Shown: positions 36,301-47,102 of the stretch, piece after piece
Numbering within the stretch: position 1 is the first letter of the stretch
Layout: every line of letters starts with the position of its first letter
Assembly: GCA_016987375.1 (NCBI GenBank)
Contig: PJRA01000160.1
Coordinates: 1,282,624-1,346,623 of the forward strand
Direction: 5' to 3'
Length of the DNA stretch: 64,000 bases
From: Brachionus koreanus
Lineage: Eukaryota > Rotifera > Eurotatoria > Ploima > Brachionidae
Notes under the pieces: model-generated
The model's input: the letters and a program-made list of their open reading frames with translations, nothing else
Database searches by the model: none
Told to the model about the DNA's origin: nothing
Program-made: the position numbers and the translations under genes

Positions 36301-37760
36301 CCTGAATTATAATTCAATAAATTCTCAAAATGAGTATTTAAATAGTAAAATTTATTTTAAAAATGAAGATAAAGGAAATGGGGCATATGCTTTGGCTGAT
36401 GAGCATAAAATTGATGATGATGATGATAATGAATCTGGAGTTGAAAGCGATGAATTAAATAAATCATTCGAATCAAAGAAAAAAATGATAAATGAGCAGC
36501 GACTTGAAAATATTTACACGGTATCACCTAGACCTGAAACGAGTAAGGCAGAAATAACTGTAAATGAAGAACGACTTAATTTACTGAGAAAAAAGCAACG
36601 AGAAATGTTGGAAGCAAAAAAGTATTTGCATTCTGGTGATGAATCATTTCAGAATGATTTGGATTCTTCTCTCAGCTTTAAAAGATACAGTGAAACAAGC
36701 GAGCACCTTAAAAATGCGATCGACTCTCAAAATCAATTGAGAACTTATATCAAAAATCTGGAAAGTAAATTGAGCAATTTGAGAAATGAAATTAAAGATG
36801 CTGGAGCTGATAATTGCGAGCCTGTTCGAAAAAATTCACTTGAATCAAATGACTCGCTCAAAGAGGAAAAAATAACTTCATTTAACAAAGATGTCTATTC
36901 GGAATTTTTACAAAAAAGAAAACAACTTGAAAAACAGCAGGAAAATTTAGAAAATTTTAATTTTAGAAGAAATTTGAAATCAAACGATGCAGAAGATGAT
37001 TTAGAGAAAAAGTTTATTCAAAGTCAAATGGAGAATTTTGGAAGTTCTCCGGTTGAAAAAGACAAACAAAATGACACATTATTTTCGGATAATGATGCGT
37101 TTGAAAAGTCTATGTACAAAGGAAGCAGTTTATTTTCAAAATCTTTTAAATCTTTGGAAACAAAATTTGATAGTCCCATAAAAAAATGTGACTTTTCACC
37201 GATTGCAAATGACAAAGAAAAAGAGCCCACTATAACACCAAGAACTCAGTTATTGAATCCGATTCCGATCAGATTAAGCTCGTCGTCATCTTCTTTTGAG
37301 TCGTCTTTTTCACTGAAGCAAGTCTTATGCAAAAGTGAGACTGAAAATTTGTCACCTCGACTCAAAACTTCAAGCAGTAAAATTTGGCGTGTACCATCAC
37401 AGGAGTCCGATAGGTACAAAAACTGGTCAAGTGTTGATAACAAACAAATTGACTTGAATCAAATTGACAAATTGGAAAAAAATGAGAAGCCAGACAAGTA
37501 AAAATTTTATCTAAAAAAATAAGATTTTTTTTAGGATTTTTCTATTTAAAAGATCAAATTTGATAGCTGCCCATCAAAATCAATTAAGTGATTTAAGTGA
37601 GGCATGTCAGAGAGAAATGAATTTAATAATGAGTTTAAAAGATAGCAAAATGGATTTTAAAGATTATTTGAATCAAATGGAAGAAATGTTGAGCAAAAAA
37701 GTCAGTTCAATAAGAGATTTACAAAATCAAATAACTCAACTAAAAACTGAAATAGACTGA
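30386..37760 (+). CDS. KIF24: Kinesin-like protein KIF24 (SAM domain + internal kinesin motor)
   Basis: Kinesin-13-type microtubule depolymeriser acting at the mother centriole to restrain ciliogenesis in mammals. Exons 30386-30424, 30490-31683, 31750-31850, 33027-33218, 33290-33704, 35516-37497 and 37535-37760 give about 1382 residues (human 1368). Domains: an acidic N-terminus; a SAM domain at about 74-140; a conserved GYNYGVPQNLI block; the motor at about 366-712 with FGQTGSGKTHTLFG (P-loop), ASSRSHAVIQF (switch I), FIDLAGSERG (switch II), EGAEINQSLLA and APFRQSKLTRVLRDCF. Then a long disordered region with a GAT-encoded Asp run (36412-36425) and a C-terminal helix LIAAHQNQLSDL like human AHQEQLDEM. 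Exon 1 and the exon 2 acceptor are the least certain; ATG 30523 is an alternative start. Introns 3 and 5 are 1.2 and 1.8 kb, and intron 5 holds LINE and inverted-repeat debris. AATAAA at 37777. Confidence 0.93.
34080..34740 (-). mobile_element. LINE (CR1-like) C-terminal remnant inside KIF24 intron 5
   Basis: On the minus strand, broken frames read as the reverse-transcriptase thumb and C-terminus, including a V-x-x-KANRIVGLLKKSF-like segment and the closing FTNRVVNRWNGLPEEVFSAK block. The last 150 bp closely match the LINE tail at 5690-5862. It is heavily decayed. Confidence 0.7.
34960..35100. repeat. Imperfect inverted repeat in KIF24 intron 5
   Basis: The left arm TTGTACGTCTTTTTTGTTCT followed by TCACCTCTTC (about 34973-35002) pairs imperfectly with the right arm GAAGAGGTGAGGAACAAAAG then GCATACAAG (about 35063-35091). 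About 60 bp separate the arms. It is probably a degenerate MITE. No target duplication was recognised. Confidence 0.5.
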
Positions 37761-37927
37761 TTTTTTTATCAAATTAAATAAATATAAAAACACGCAGCTT
37801 TAATTTAAATTATTTTTAAATTTTAAATCATTTTTTTTTTCTAATTTTATACTACTATTTACTGAAATTTTAAAAAATTAAATAAACATTTTTAAAAATA
37901 TTTATTCAATATGTTTTCAAGATATTA

Positions 37928-38797
37928 NNNNNNNNNNNNNNNNNNNNNNNNNNNNNNNNNNNNNNNNNNNNNNNNNNNNNNNNNNNNNNNNNNNNNNNNN
38001 NNNNNNNNNNNNNNNNNNNNNNNNNNNNNNNNNNNNNNNNNNNNNNNNNNNNNNNNNNNNNNNNNNNNNNNNNNNNNNNNNNNNNNNNNNNNNNNNNNNN
38101 NNNNNNNNNNNNNNNNNNNNNNNNNNNNNNNNNNNNNNNNNNNNNNNNNNNNNNNNNNNNNNNNNNNNNNNNNNNNNNNNNNNNNNNNNNNNNNNNNNNN
38201 NNNNNNNNNNNNNNNNNNNNNNNNNNNNNNNNNNNNNNNNNNNNNNNNNNNNNNNNNNNNNNNNNNNNNNNNNNNNNNNNNNNNNNNNNNNNNNNNNNNN
38301 NNNNNNNNNNNNNNNNNNNNNNNNNNNNNNNNNNNNNNNNNNNNNNNNNNNNNNNNNNNNNNNNNNNNNNNNNNNNNNNNNNNNNNNNNNNNNNNNNNNN
38401 NNNNNNNNNNNNNNNNNNNNNNNNNNNNNNNNNNNNNNNNNNNNNNNNNNNNNNNNNNNNNNNNNNNNNNNNNNNNNNNNNNNNNNNNNNNNNNNNNNNN
38501 NNNNNNNNNNNNNNNNNNNNNNNNNNNNNNNNNNNNNNNNNNNNNNNNNNNNNNNNNNNNNNNNNNNNNNNNNNNNNNNNNNNNNNNNNNNNNNNNNNNN
38601 NNNNNNNNNNNNNNNNNNNNNNNNNNNNNNNNNNNNNNNNNNNNNNNNNNNNNNNNNNNNNNNNNNNNNNNNNNNNNNNNNNNNNNNNNNNNNNNNNNNN
38701 NNNNNNNNNNNNNNNNNNNNNNNNNNNNNNNNNNNNNNNNNNNNNNNNNNNNNNNNNNNNNNNNNNNNNNNNNNNNNNNNNNNNNNNNNNNNNNNNN
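37928..38797. other. Assembly gap (870 N)
   Basis: A run of N about 170 bp past the KIF24 stop. Unlike the first gap, no inverted terminal repeats are visible in the flanks, so what it hides is unknown. Confidence 0.99.
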
Positions 38798-38993
38798 ATT
38801 CAAATTTTTTAAAAATAAAAAGTCATCAGTGAAAATAACTCTTGATCATAAATAATTTCAAAAAAGACATACAATAAAAGATCAATTAGATTTTAATTGA
38901 TTTTATTTCATAAAAAAAAATTCAATTTTAATTTAGATAAAAAAGGTGAAACAAAGAATGTTGCACTTTTTTAAAATATTTTTTTTTAGTTTT

Positions 38994-39023
38994 TGTTTTA
39001 TTGTATTTGAATATTACAATACC
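38994..39023. repeat. Fragment of MITE family A right end
   Basis: TTTATTGTATTTGAATATTA then CAATACC resembles the right terminus of the MITE in the RhoGEF intron (3109-3474). It directly precedes the hairpin MITE at 39033. Confidence 0.45.
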
Positions 39024-39032
39024 GAGATTTTA

Positions 39033-39225
39033 GGCAAAATGAAAATAATTTTTACATTTTTACATTTTCATGTTTTTAGATTTTTTCTGCAATATTTAAG
39101 AAATTTTTTAATTTTATTTTTGTTTACCAAATAATTTGAAGGAGTTTTTTTTAATTTTCTGAAAAATTGCACAAAAAATCTAAAAATATGAAAATCTAAA
39201 AATGTAAAATTATTTTCATTTTGCC
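39033..39225. repeat. Hairpin MITE (193 bp) with 8-bp target-site duplication
   Basis: The left arm 39033-39092 (GGCAAAATGAAAATAATTTT...) and the right arm 39167-39225 are inverted copies with only a few mismatches over about 60 bp, separated by about 74 bp. The element is flanked on both sides by AGATTTTA (39025-39032 and 39226-39233), a perfect 8-bp duplication. Eight-base duplications are typical of hAT elements, and also of P and Merlin elements. No coding capacity. Confidence 0.85.
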
Positions 39226-39233
39226 AGATTTTA

Positions 39234-40101
39234 AGAGTCAGTAAATTTTTGTATAATTTGGTCAACCGGCTTACGTTTGATTATTTTCATTTAAATAATA
39301 ATTTCTTTACTATTCTTCAATTGAAGTAATAAATTAATAAGAATAATAAGCGTATCGTAGAAATAAAACTCAAAACAAAAAAGTATACATGGTAACATCG
39401 ACAAAAGTGAATTTTGAAGCAACTAAAGAAGGGTCAAAAATTTTTTTAACTCAAAGGACCATTAGAATACTTATCAAGACTATTTGGAGTGAAACAATTT
39501 GAACAAGCTCGTAGAAATCTATGGTCAAGTCTAATAATTAAGCAAACATGTTATTGTCATTAGCTACGAACTTGAACTGTTGGCTGAATTTCCATTACTA
39601 GATTTGCAAATTGAACAGAACGCAAAAAGAGGTAGACGTAAAAAAGCCTTTTCAGCAAAAGAAACTCTGCAGGTCTTTTAAATCATGCAGCCTTTAATAT
39701 GCTTACACAATTGAATTCGAATATTAGACAGCCTTAGATTAGACTATTTTTAAATCAAATCCAACAACCAAAACATCCAAGAAAAAATCAAAAACTATAA
39801 AATTTCTATTTATTTTGGTCTTTTTTTTTTTTTGAACATTGATTGTAATATTTTTTTATCTACTATTAAAAGTATTTTTGCTTAAAATTGGAAATATTTT
39901 ACAAAAAAAAATTTTTTGCAACTTTTTTTTTATCTACTAATTAAAAATAAATTAGCTACTCAAAATAAATATAAGCCTAAGTAAAACTAGTTGAAAACTT
40001 TCAATTAAATAGCTTAAATTATTTTTTATTATCAAACATTTATTGAAACTGATCAGATTCGTTTCAATTTATTAAAAGAAATATGAAAAAAATGTTTTTA
40101 A
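39234..40101. other. Intergenic; possible decayed transposon ORF near 39400-39700
   Basis: 39390-39690 is less AT-rich. On the plus strand it has a short open stretch reading LLAEFPLLDLQIEQ then KRGRRKKAFSAKETL, the type of basic segment found in SWIM/MULE-type transposon proteins. The frames are broken and the identity is a guess. 39690-40101 is plain AT-rich DNA, with a minus-strand AATAAA at 40068-40073 likely serving ATE1. Confidence 0.3.
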
Positions 40102-41999
<1,898 letters not shown>

Positions 42000-42233
42000 T
42001 TTAAAATTTAGTCTTATTTTTACTAATTTCTAAAAAAATAACTTTGAAATTATTCTGTTTTGAAATTATTTTTTTTTATTATAATATCACTAGTCAAAAA
42101 ACAAATTTAACATTATGATTTTTTTTAAGATTCTTGAAATAAATTTTAACGATAAAATATTTTATTTTAATAATTTTGACCAAATAAAAATAAATAAGTA
42201 AAAAATTAATTTTTTTTTAAACAAAAATTTTTT

Positions 42234-43205
42234 TCACGAATACTTTTTAACAAGATTTTCGATATCTTCTTTGGTTAAATTTCGTGCAAAATTACAAAAC
42301 TCCTCTAAGCTTTTAACAATGTAACTTTGAAATTCTAAATCATCATAAACTATGACAGTTTTTTTCAATTCACCATTACGTCCACATTCAACAAATAGAC
42401 ATTTCTCACTCTCATGCAAATTCATATACACTAGAGCTTGCATTTTTTCTCTTTTGGTAATTGTTTCTTTATCTTGGTGAAAATTGCTTCTTGTTTTTAT
42501 TTCCAAAATGCATTTTTCTTCGGTACAAATTCCGTCAATAATTCCAACAATCCTAAATAAGCTAAATTCTTTATATCTCTTTGATTTATTTTTGATAAAA
42601 TTCATCTTGGTCACTTCATTTATTTTTTCCATTATAGATGTTTCTAACCTAAAGCCTCTTGAAGTGCTAATATATCTTTTGGCATTTAAAGACTTAAGTT
42701 TTTCCTGATCTTGTCTTTTTTTATCATTTTTGGCAATGAAATTTTCCTCATCAGTATCAGCTGTGAAATATTCTTCATCAATGCATTCATTCGAAATATT
42801 TTCATTTACTTGGAAGTTTTCTTGAATAAATTTTTGACCAACCAAAGACAAAGAATCCTTTTTAAAGCCTTCGAAAACAAAGTGATCATCGAATTTTAAA
42901 GTTTCTGTGTCAATATTTTGGTCTAGATAGTTATTGATAATGCCCTTCTCTGACGTAGACAACAATAAGCTTTCCCTTTTCCGAGGCGATTTTGTCAAAA
43001 GATTTGAGAAAGGCTCAAACTCTTTGAGATATCTGAATTTAGTTAATTCACTGGAACTGCCGCACAAAGGACCTAACTTAGATGCCGCAAAAGTTGGAAA
43101 AAAATCAGATGCAACTTTTTCGCACATTTTATTTTTAAAATAATTTCCAAAAATATTTATTATTTTAATTTCATTAACACCATTTATACTTATTTTTAAT
43201 TTCAT
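42234..43205 (-). CDS. Single-exon PD-(D/E)XK nuclease, YqaJ-exonuclease-like; unknown role
   Basis: One open frame of 323 codons with no intron, starting at ATG 43205; an internal Met at 43127 just before CEKVASDFFPTFAASKLG is an alternative start. The N-terminal FAASKLGPLCG block resembles the Ser-containing entry motif of YqaJ/lambda-exonuclease folds. The core is GIIDG (catalytic Asp) followed by KCILEIKTR, the E-x-K of PD-(D/E)XK enzymes, then KREKMQALVYMNL with the conserved Gln and a beta-strand CLFVECG. Between lies an acidic, weakly conserved region (about residues 85-175). The family digests or processes DNA ends. Relatives are known to me in giant DNA viruses and in some animal transposons (ISL2EU second ORF) as well as animal genomes. 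The 234 bp to the ATE1 start make it the upstream neighbour on the same strand. Function is inferred from motif only. Confidence 0.65.
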   Translation of the reverse strand: MKLKISINGVNEIKIINIFGNYFKNKMCEKVASDFFPTFAASKLGPLCGSSSELTKFRYLKEFEPFSNLLTKSPRKRESLLLSTSEKGIINNYLDQNIDTETLKFDDHFVFEGFKKDSLSLVGQKFIQENFQVNENISNECIDEEYFTADTDEENFIAKNDKKRQDQEKLKSLNAKRYISTSRGFRLETSIMEKINEVTKMNFIKNKSKRYKEFSLFRIVGIIDGICTEEKCILEIKTRSNFHQDKETITKREKMQALVYMNLHESEKCLFVECGRNGELKKTVIVYDDLEFQSYIVKSLEEFCNFARNLTKEDIENLVKKYS

Positions 43206-44112
43206 TTTTTTTTGATAAAAAGAAATCTGGAATTATTTTATGATAAATTTAATTTTTAAGTTAACCCAAATTTTTATTATTATTTTAAACTAATAAAAAA
43301 TTATAAATAAATTATAATCAGTTAATAATAAATAAATTATATATCAAGTAAACTTCGTGTAAAATGTACTTATTTAATTTTTAATTTATTAAAGGTATTT
43401 TTAATTTCTGTTAATCAAATCTACAAAAATGAATAGTGATTTTATTTGTGCTGTAAAATAATCTGCAAAATATTTATAAAGGTTTTTTATTATGTTGATT
43501 TTACTTAGAAAAGTAAGGTGTGAAATTACCAAAATACAAACGCATGTGTGCAACTGTGTAATCAAATATCAAAATAATTGCATCTGTGTAAAAAAAAAGA
43601 AATTCGTATGTTTATTATATGTTGTGAACTCTTCACACTTAGTAAAAAAAAAGCATAGGTTTTTTCTTTGAAATAAAATTAGCCAATTTAAATAAACAAA
43701 ATTTTAAGCTTCTTCCGTAAATTGATGTGTGAAAATATGCTAACATATATTAAATACAGTGTCTCAAAATAGCTTTCAAGGATAAAAATATGATTATGAA
43801 AATTTACAGTCTAATTCTATTTTTTTTTTTGAAAATGTTAATGGTTTTTCGATTTTTTACTTTTCTCTCATGTCCTGCGCTCAGGTGTGACACATACCTT
43901 GACCCTATTTTTTCCTCGGGAATCGAGTAAATTGAAATACAAACTTGATATACCATTTTGTAGAGAATTTTATTCTGATTAAAATGAGCTAAACTTTATT
44001 TTTATCGGATGAATTTTGCAGAAGTTATGATAAAAAAATATCAAAATTCTAAGGATCTATTAAAAATGTGAATATTTACCTAAATGATTGTTTCTTTAAA
44101 TATATTTTGAAA
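43206..44112. other. Intergenic upstream of the nuclease gene
   Basis: AT-rich, no coding signal, no clear repeat. A GC-richer scrap at 43860-43930 (CTCATGTCCTGCGCTCAGGT) is unexplained. Confidence 0.35.
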
Positions 44113-44179
44113 AAATTAGATATTGATTTGAAATTTTAGACATGTGACATGTCTAAAATTTCAAATCAATATCTAATTT
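44113..44179. repeat. Perfect 33-bp-stem palindrome
   Basis: Bases 44113-44145 and 44147-44179 are exact reverse complements around a single central G at 44146 (core TAGACATGTGACATGTCTA). It contains no reading frame. It overlaps by four bases the next palindrome at 44176. Confidence 0.9.
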
Positions 44180-44230
44180 AGTAGCTTATATTCTAAATAT
44201 AAGTTTTATTTAGAATATAAGCTACTAAAT
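44176..44230. repeat. Second perfect palindrome, 24-bp stem and 7-base loop
   Basis: 44176-44199 pairs perfectly with 44207-44230 (outer sequence ATTTAGTAGCTTATATTCTA). It abuts the palindrome 44113-44179, so the pair could fold into two adjoining cruciform or hairpin arms. Confidence 0.9.
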
Positions 44231-44565
44231 GAATGTCTAAAATATATGAAAGTTTGATTTTTAGGTCTTGTTTACGAGATTTTTAAATTTAGGATATGGT
44301 CCTTTTAATAGATGAATATTTTAATAATTTTAATATTAAGTTACTACAAAAAGTATATCATTCAAAAGCTTAATGCCTAAGCTACAAAATAGCATATAGT
44401 ACTTAATAGTTGTACAACAAAATAATGGAAAAAATAAATTTAAAATTTATTTTAATTTTGTTTTGCTCTAAAAATATTTTTTTTAAAAACTGTTTTGCAT
44501 AATAATGCAAATTCAATAAATTTTTTTAAAAATAATTTATAAAATTTAAATATAAAATACTCACT
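44231..44565. other. AT-rich DNA between palindromes and Tc1 scrap
   Basis: No coding signal. TGTCTAAAAT at 44234-44243 repeats a piece of the first palindrome. Nothing else is recognised. Confidence 0.35.
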
Positions 44566-44766
44566 ATGGGACGTCCCAAGCATTAAACCTTACGTGAACA
44601 TGTTATCCAACACCATAAAAATGGTAAAACCAACAATGAAATTTTCAATATATTTTGTGCGAATGTGTTACAAAGAACAGTATCTCGTTGGATAAAAGAT
44701 TTCAAGGACAATGGTAAAATATCTCCAAAAATTTCAAAAGGAAGACCTCGGTCAGAAGCCACATAA
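44566..44766 (+). pseudogene. Tc1/mariner transposase N-terminal (HTH) fragment
   Basis: Reads MGRPKH, a TAA at codon 7, then TLREHVIQHHKNGKTNNEIF and RTVSRWIKDFKDNGKI...KGRPRSEAT before another stop. This is the paired HTH DNA-binding region with its GRPR AT-hook-like motif, typical of Tc1-family transposases. The catalytic DDE/D domain is absent. It may be related to the TIR element at 13422-14586, but no terminal repeats are seen here. Confidence 0.75.
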
Positions 44767-44869
44767 ACATTTTCATAAATAACATACTAAGAAGAAATAA
44801 AGCAAACTACCAACATTCTCTTCTTCTTATAGATGATTTTCCTACTTTTTTATATTTAATAGAATAGAA

Positions 44870-45210
44870 AATCTTGAAAAAATGATTAATAAGTACTTAA
44901 AAGAAAATGAAAATACCTGTTGAAAAGTCATGCTTAAATAATCATTAATAAAAAAACAAAAGTTAAAATCAATGTTGACCTTAAAATTAATGATAATAAA
45001 TTAAACAATCTGTAAAAAATAAATTTCTTAGGTATCAGGTTAGACTCAAAGCTTACATTTGGCCCAATGGTGAATGAATTAAAAGAGTGCTCTAATTCAA
45101 GACTTAATATAATAAAATATCTCTAAAAAAGGAAATGGAATGTAAAACCAAAAAAATTAGGTAAACTTAACAAATTATTGTTAAAATCAATCTTGTATTA
45201 TTTCTTGTTT
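44870..45210 (+). mobile_element. LINE (jockey-like) reverse-transcriptase remnant
   Basis: Broken frames read FLGIRLDSKLTFGPMVNELK and CSNSRLNIIKYL (45025-45125), the thumb-region signature of jockey/CR1-type reverse transcriptases. Upstream, near 44862-44925, lies a compatible helical segment. It is dead and short. Confidence 0.6.
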
Positions 45211-46092
45211 AATTTTATTATCAGAAACTGAAAAAAAAGCAGTCTGATCTATTTTGAAGCTGAAATTTCACTATCGTGCACCACGAGACCTTAATTAAAC
45301 ATTATATTTAATATTCTGTTTCCAAAAAATTTCAATAACTCGCTCACTCTGAAGATTGACTCGTCAATATTTGTTAGCTTTGTTAATCAAATTAAGGTGA
45401 CGAGATATCGACGATTGTGATTCGTAAAGGTCATTTGATAATTATAAAACAGTAAACTTGGGTTCAAAGTCGGACGCAGCTGATGGAGAATGGCTGGTCT
45501 AACTGATCTTTTCTTTATAAAGACATTAAACTTTTTAAAATCAATCTTGTACCCCTCTTACTTTAAGTCCATTTTCACCTTCCACTATTTCACTAGTTAC
45601 ATCAATCAGCCCTTCTTTCTAAATAAAAATCATTTTTTATTGCGAAATAGCATATTTTGATTAAATAAACGTTTTTTTAAAAATTTCAAAATGTATAATT
45701 AATTTTTTTGTAATTAGAAATAGATTTACAAAGAGAAGACAAGAACCAAGACTAAAAACTTATTATTTTAATATTCTAAAATTAATATAAAATTAATTAA
45801 AGACAAATTTAGTTTAATATAATATTTTAGACAAAATATAATGCGTTAAGTTAACTTGGTTTAGTTATGAATTTTTGATAACATTAAAAATAATTCATTT
45901 TTTTTTATGTTTAAAATCTAAAAATTCAATGCAAGATTTAATCAATGAGATAAGAATCTTAGATAGAGATTTTTTTTTTTTAAAAAATTTTTTTTTCCTC
46001 AAAAAGTCACAATTAACTTTTTAATATAGCATTATATATGATTTAAAAAAAATCTAAATATTCCAAATTTTAGATTCAAAAGGTTTCTTAAA
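45211..46092. other. Intergenic upstream of APIP
   Basis: 45230-45560 is less AT-rich than its surroundings and may be further LINE debris; the rest is AT-rich. A TTTAG acceptor-like site (46071-46073) lies 20 bp before the APIP ATG. Confidence 0.3.
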
Positions 46093-47102
46093 ATGTCTCT
46101 TGATAATCAATTATTTGATAAAGTATGTTTTAAAATGTTTTTCAAATTTTCAATTAATTAATTTAATTTTTAATAAGGAGCATCCACGAAATTTGATACC
46201 AGAACTTTTAAGGCTTTTTTACTCTCTTGATTGGGTACAAAAATTATTATTAACTTGAATTTTTTTTTAAATAATCAGGTTTTAGGTTACCGGCACTGGT
46301 GGTGGTATTACAATTAAAGAAAAGTATACCTTTTTTTTATAGTCATAAAATTAACACTTATTTAAGTGATGAAATTTATATAGCACCTTCTGGAGTTCAT
46401 AAAGAACGTGTTCAAGTGATTATAAATTTAACTGAAAATCTAAACTTACAATAAATTGATTTTTTTTCTAAAGCCCGAAGATCTTTATGTCCAAAAACTA
46501 AATGGAGAGCTCATTTATTCACCACCAGCTGAAAAAAAATACAAGCCAAGCCAATGTACCCCATTGTTTATGAATGCTTATTTAATGAGAAATGCAGGAG
46601 CTGTTATTCATACTCATTCTAAGAATTGTGTAATGGCAACTCTATTATATCCTGGCACAACTTTTAGAATTACTCATCAAGAAATGATAAAAGGCATAAG
46701 AAAATGCACGACAGGTATTTAAGTTTTTAAATAAATTTACAAAGTAGAAACTCAATAGTTTTTTTAAGGTGGATATTACAGATATGATGAAGAGCTTGTA
46801 ATACCTATTGTTGAAAACACTCCATTTGAAGAAGATTTGAAGGTTAATAGAATCTTCAATTAAGAATAATTTTCTAAAAACTAATTTTTCAGGAAAGAAT
46901 GGCAAAAGCAATGGAAGATTATCCAGATTCATGTGCGGTTTTAGTTAGGAGACATGGAATTTATGTATGGGGTCCATCTTGGCAATCTGCTAAATCAATG
47001 TGTGAATGCTACGATTATTTGTGTGAAATCGCAGTAAAAATGATACAGGCTGGAATAGATCCTAAAGCTGTACCAACAATTCCTGAAAATGCTTACATCT
47101 AG
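46093..47102 (+). CDS. APIP: Methylthioribulose-1-phosphate dehydratase
   Basis: Zinc enzyme of the methionine salvage pathway that dehydrates 5-methylthioribulose-1-phosphate in the cytosol. In mammals it also binds APAF1. Exons 46093-46122, 46178-46234, 46286-46323, 46367-46415, 46474-46714, 46769-46842 and 46893-47102 give 232 residues (human 242). Near-invariant blocks are [86 protein letters not shown] (zinc His pair), [20 protein letters not shown] (catalytic Glu) and [15 protein letters not shown] (third zinc His). The N-terminus is a little shorter than in human. Introns are 43-58 bp. Polyadenylation signal AATAAA at 47211-47216. Confidence 0.96.

Noticed and set aside
37911..38855. 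Open frames spanning the second N run
   Set aside because: Same artefact; no real coding sequence visible in the flanks.
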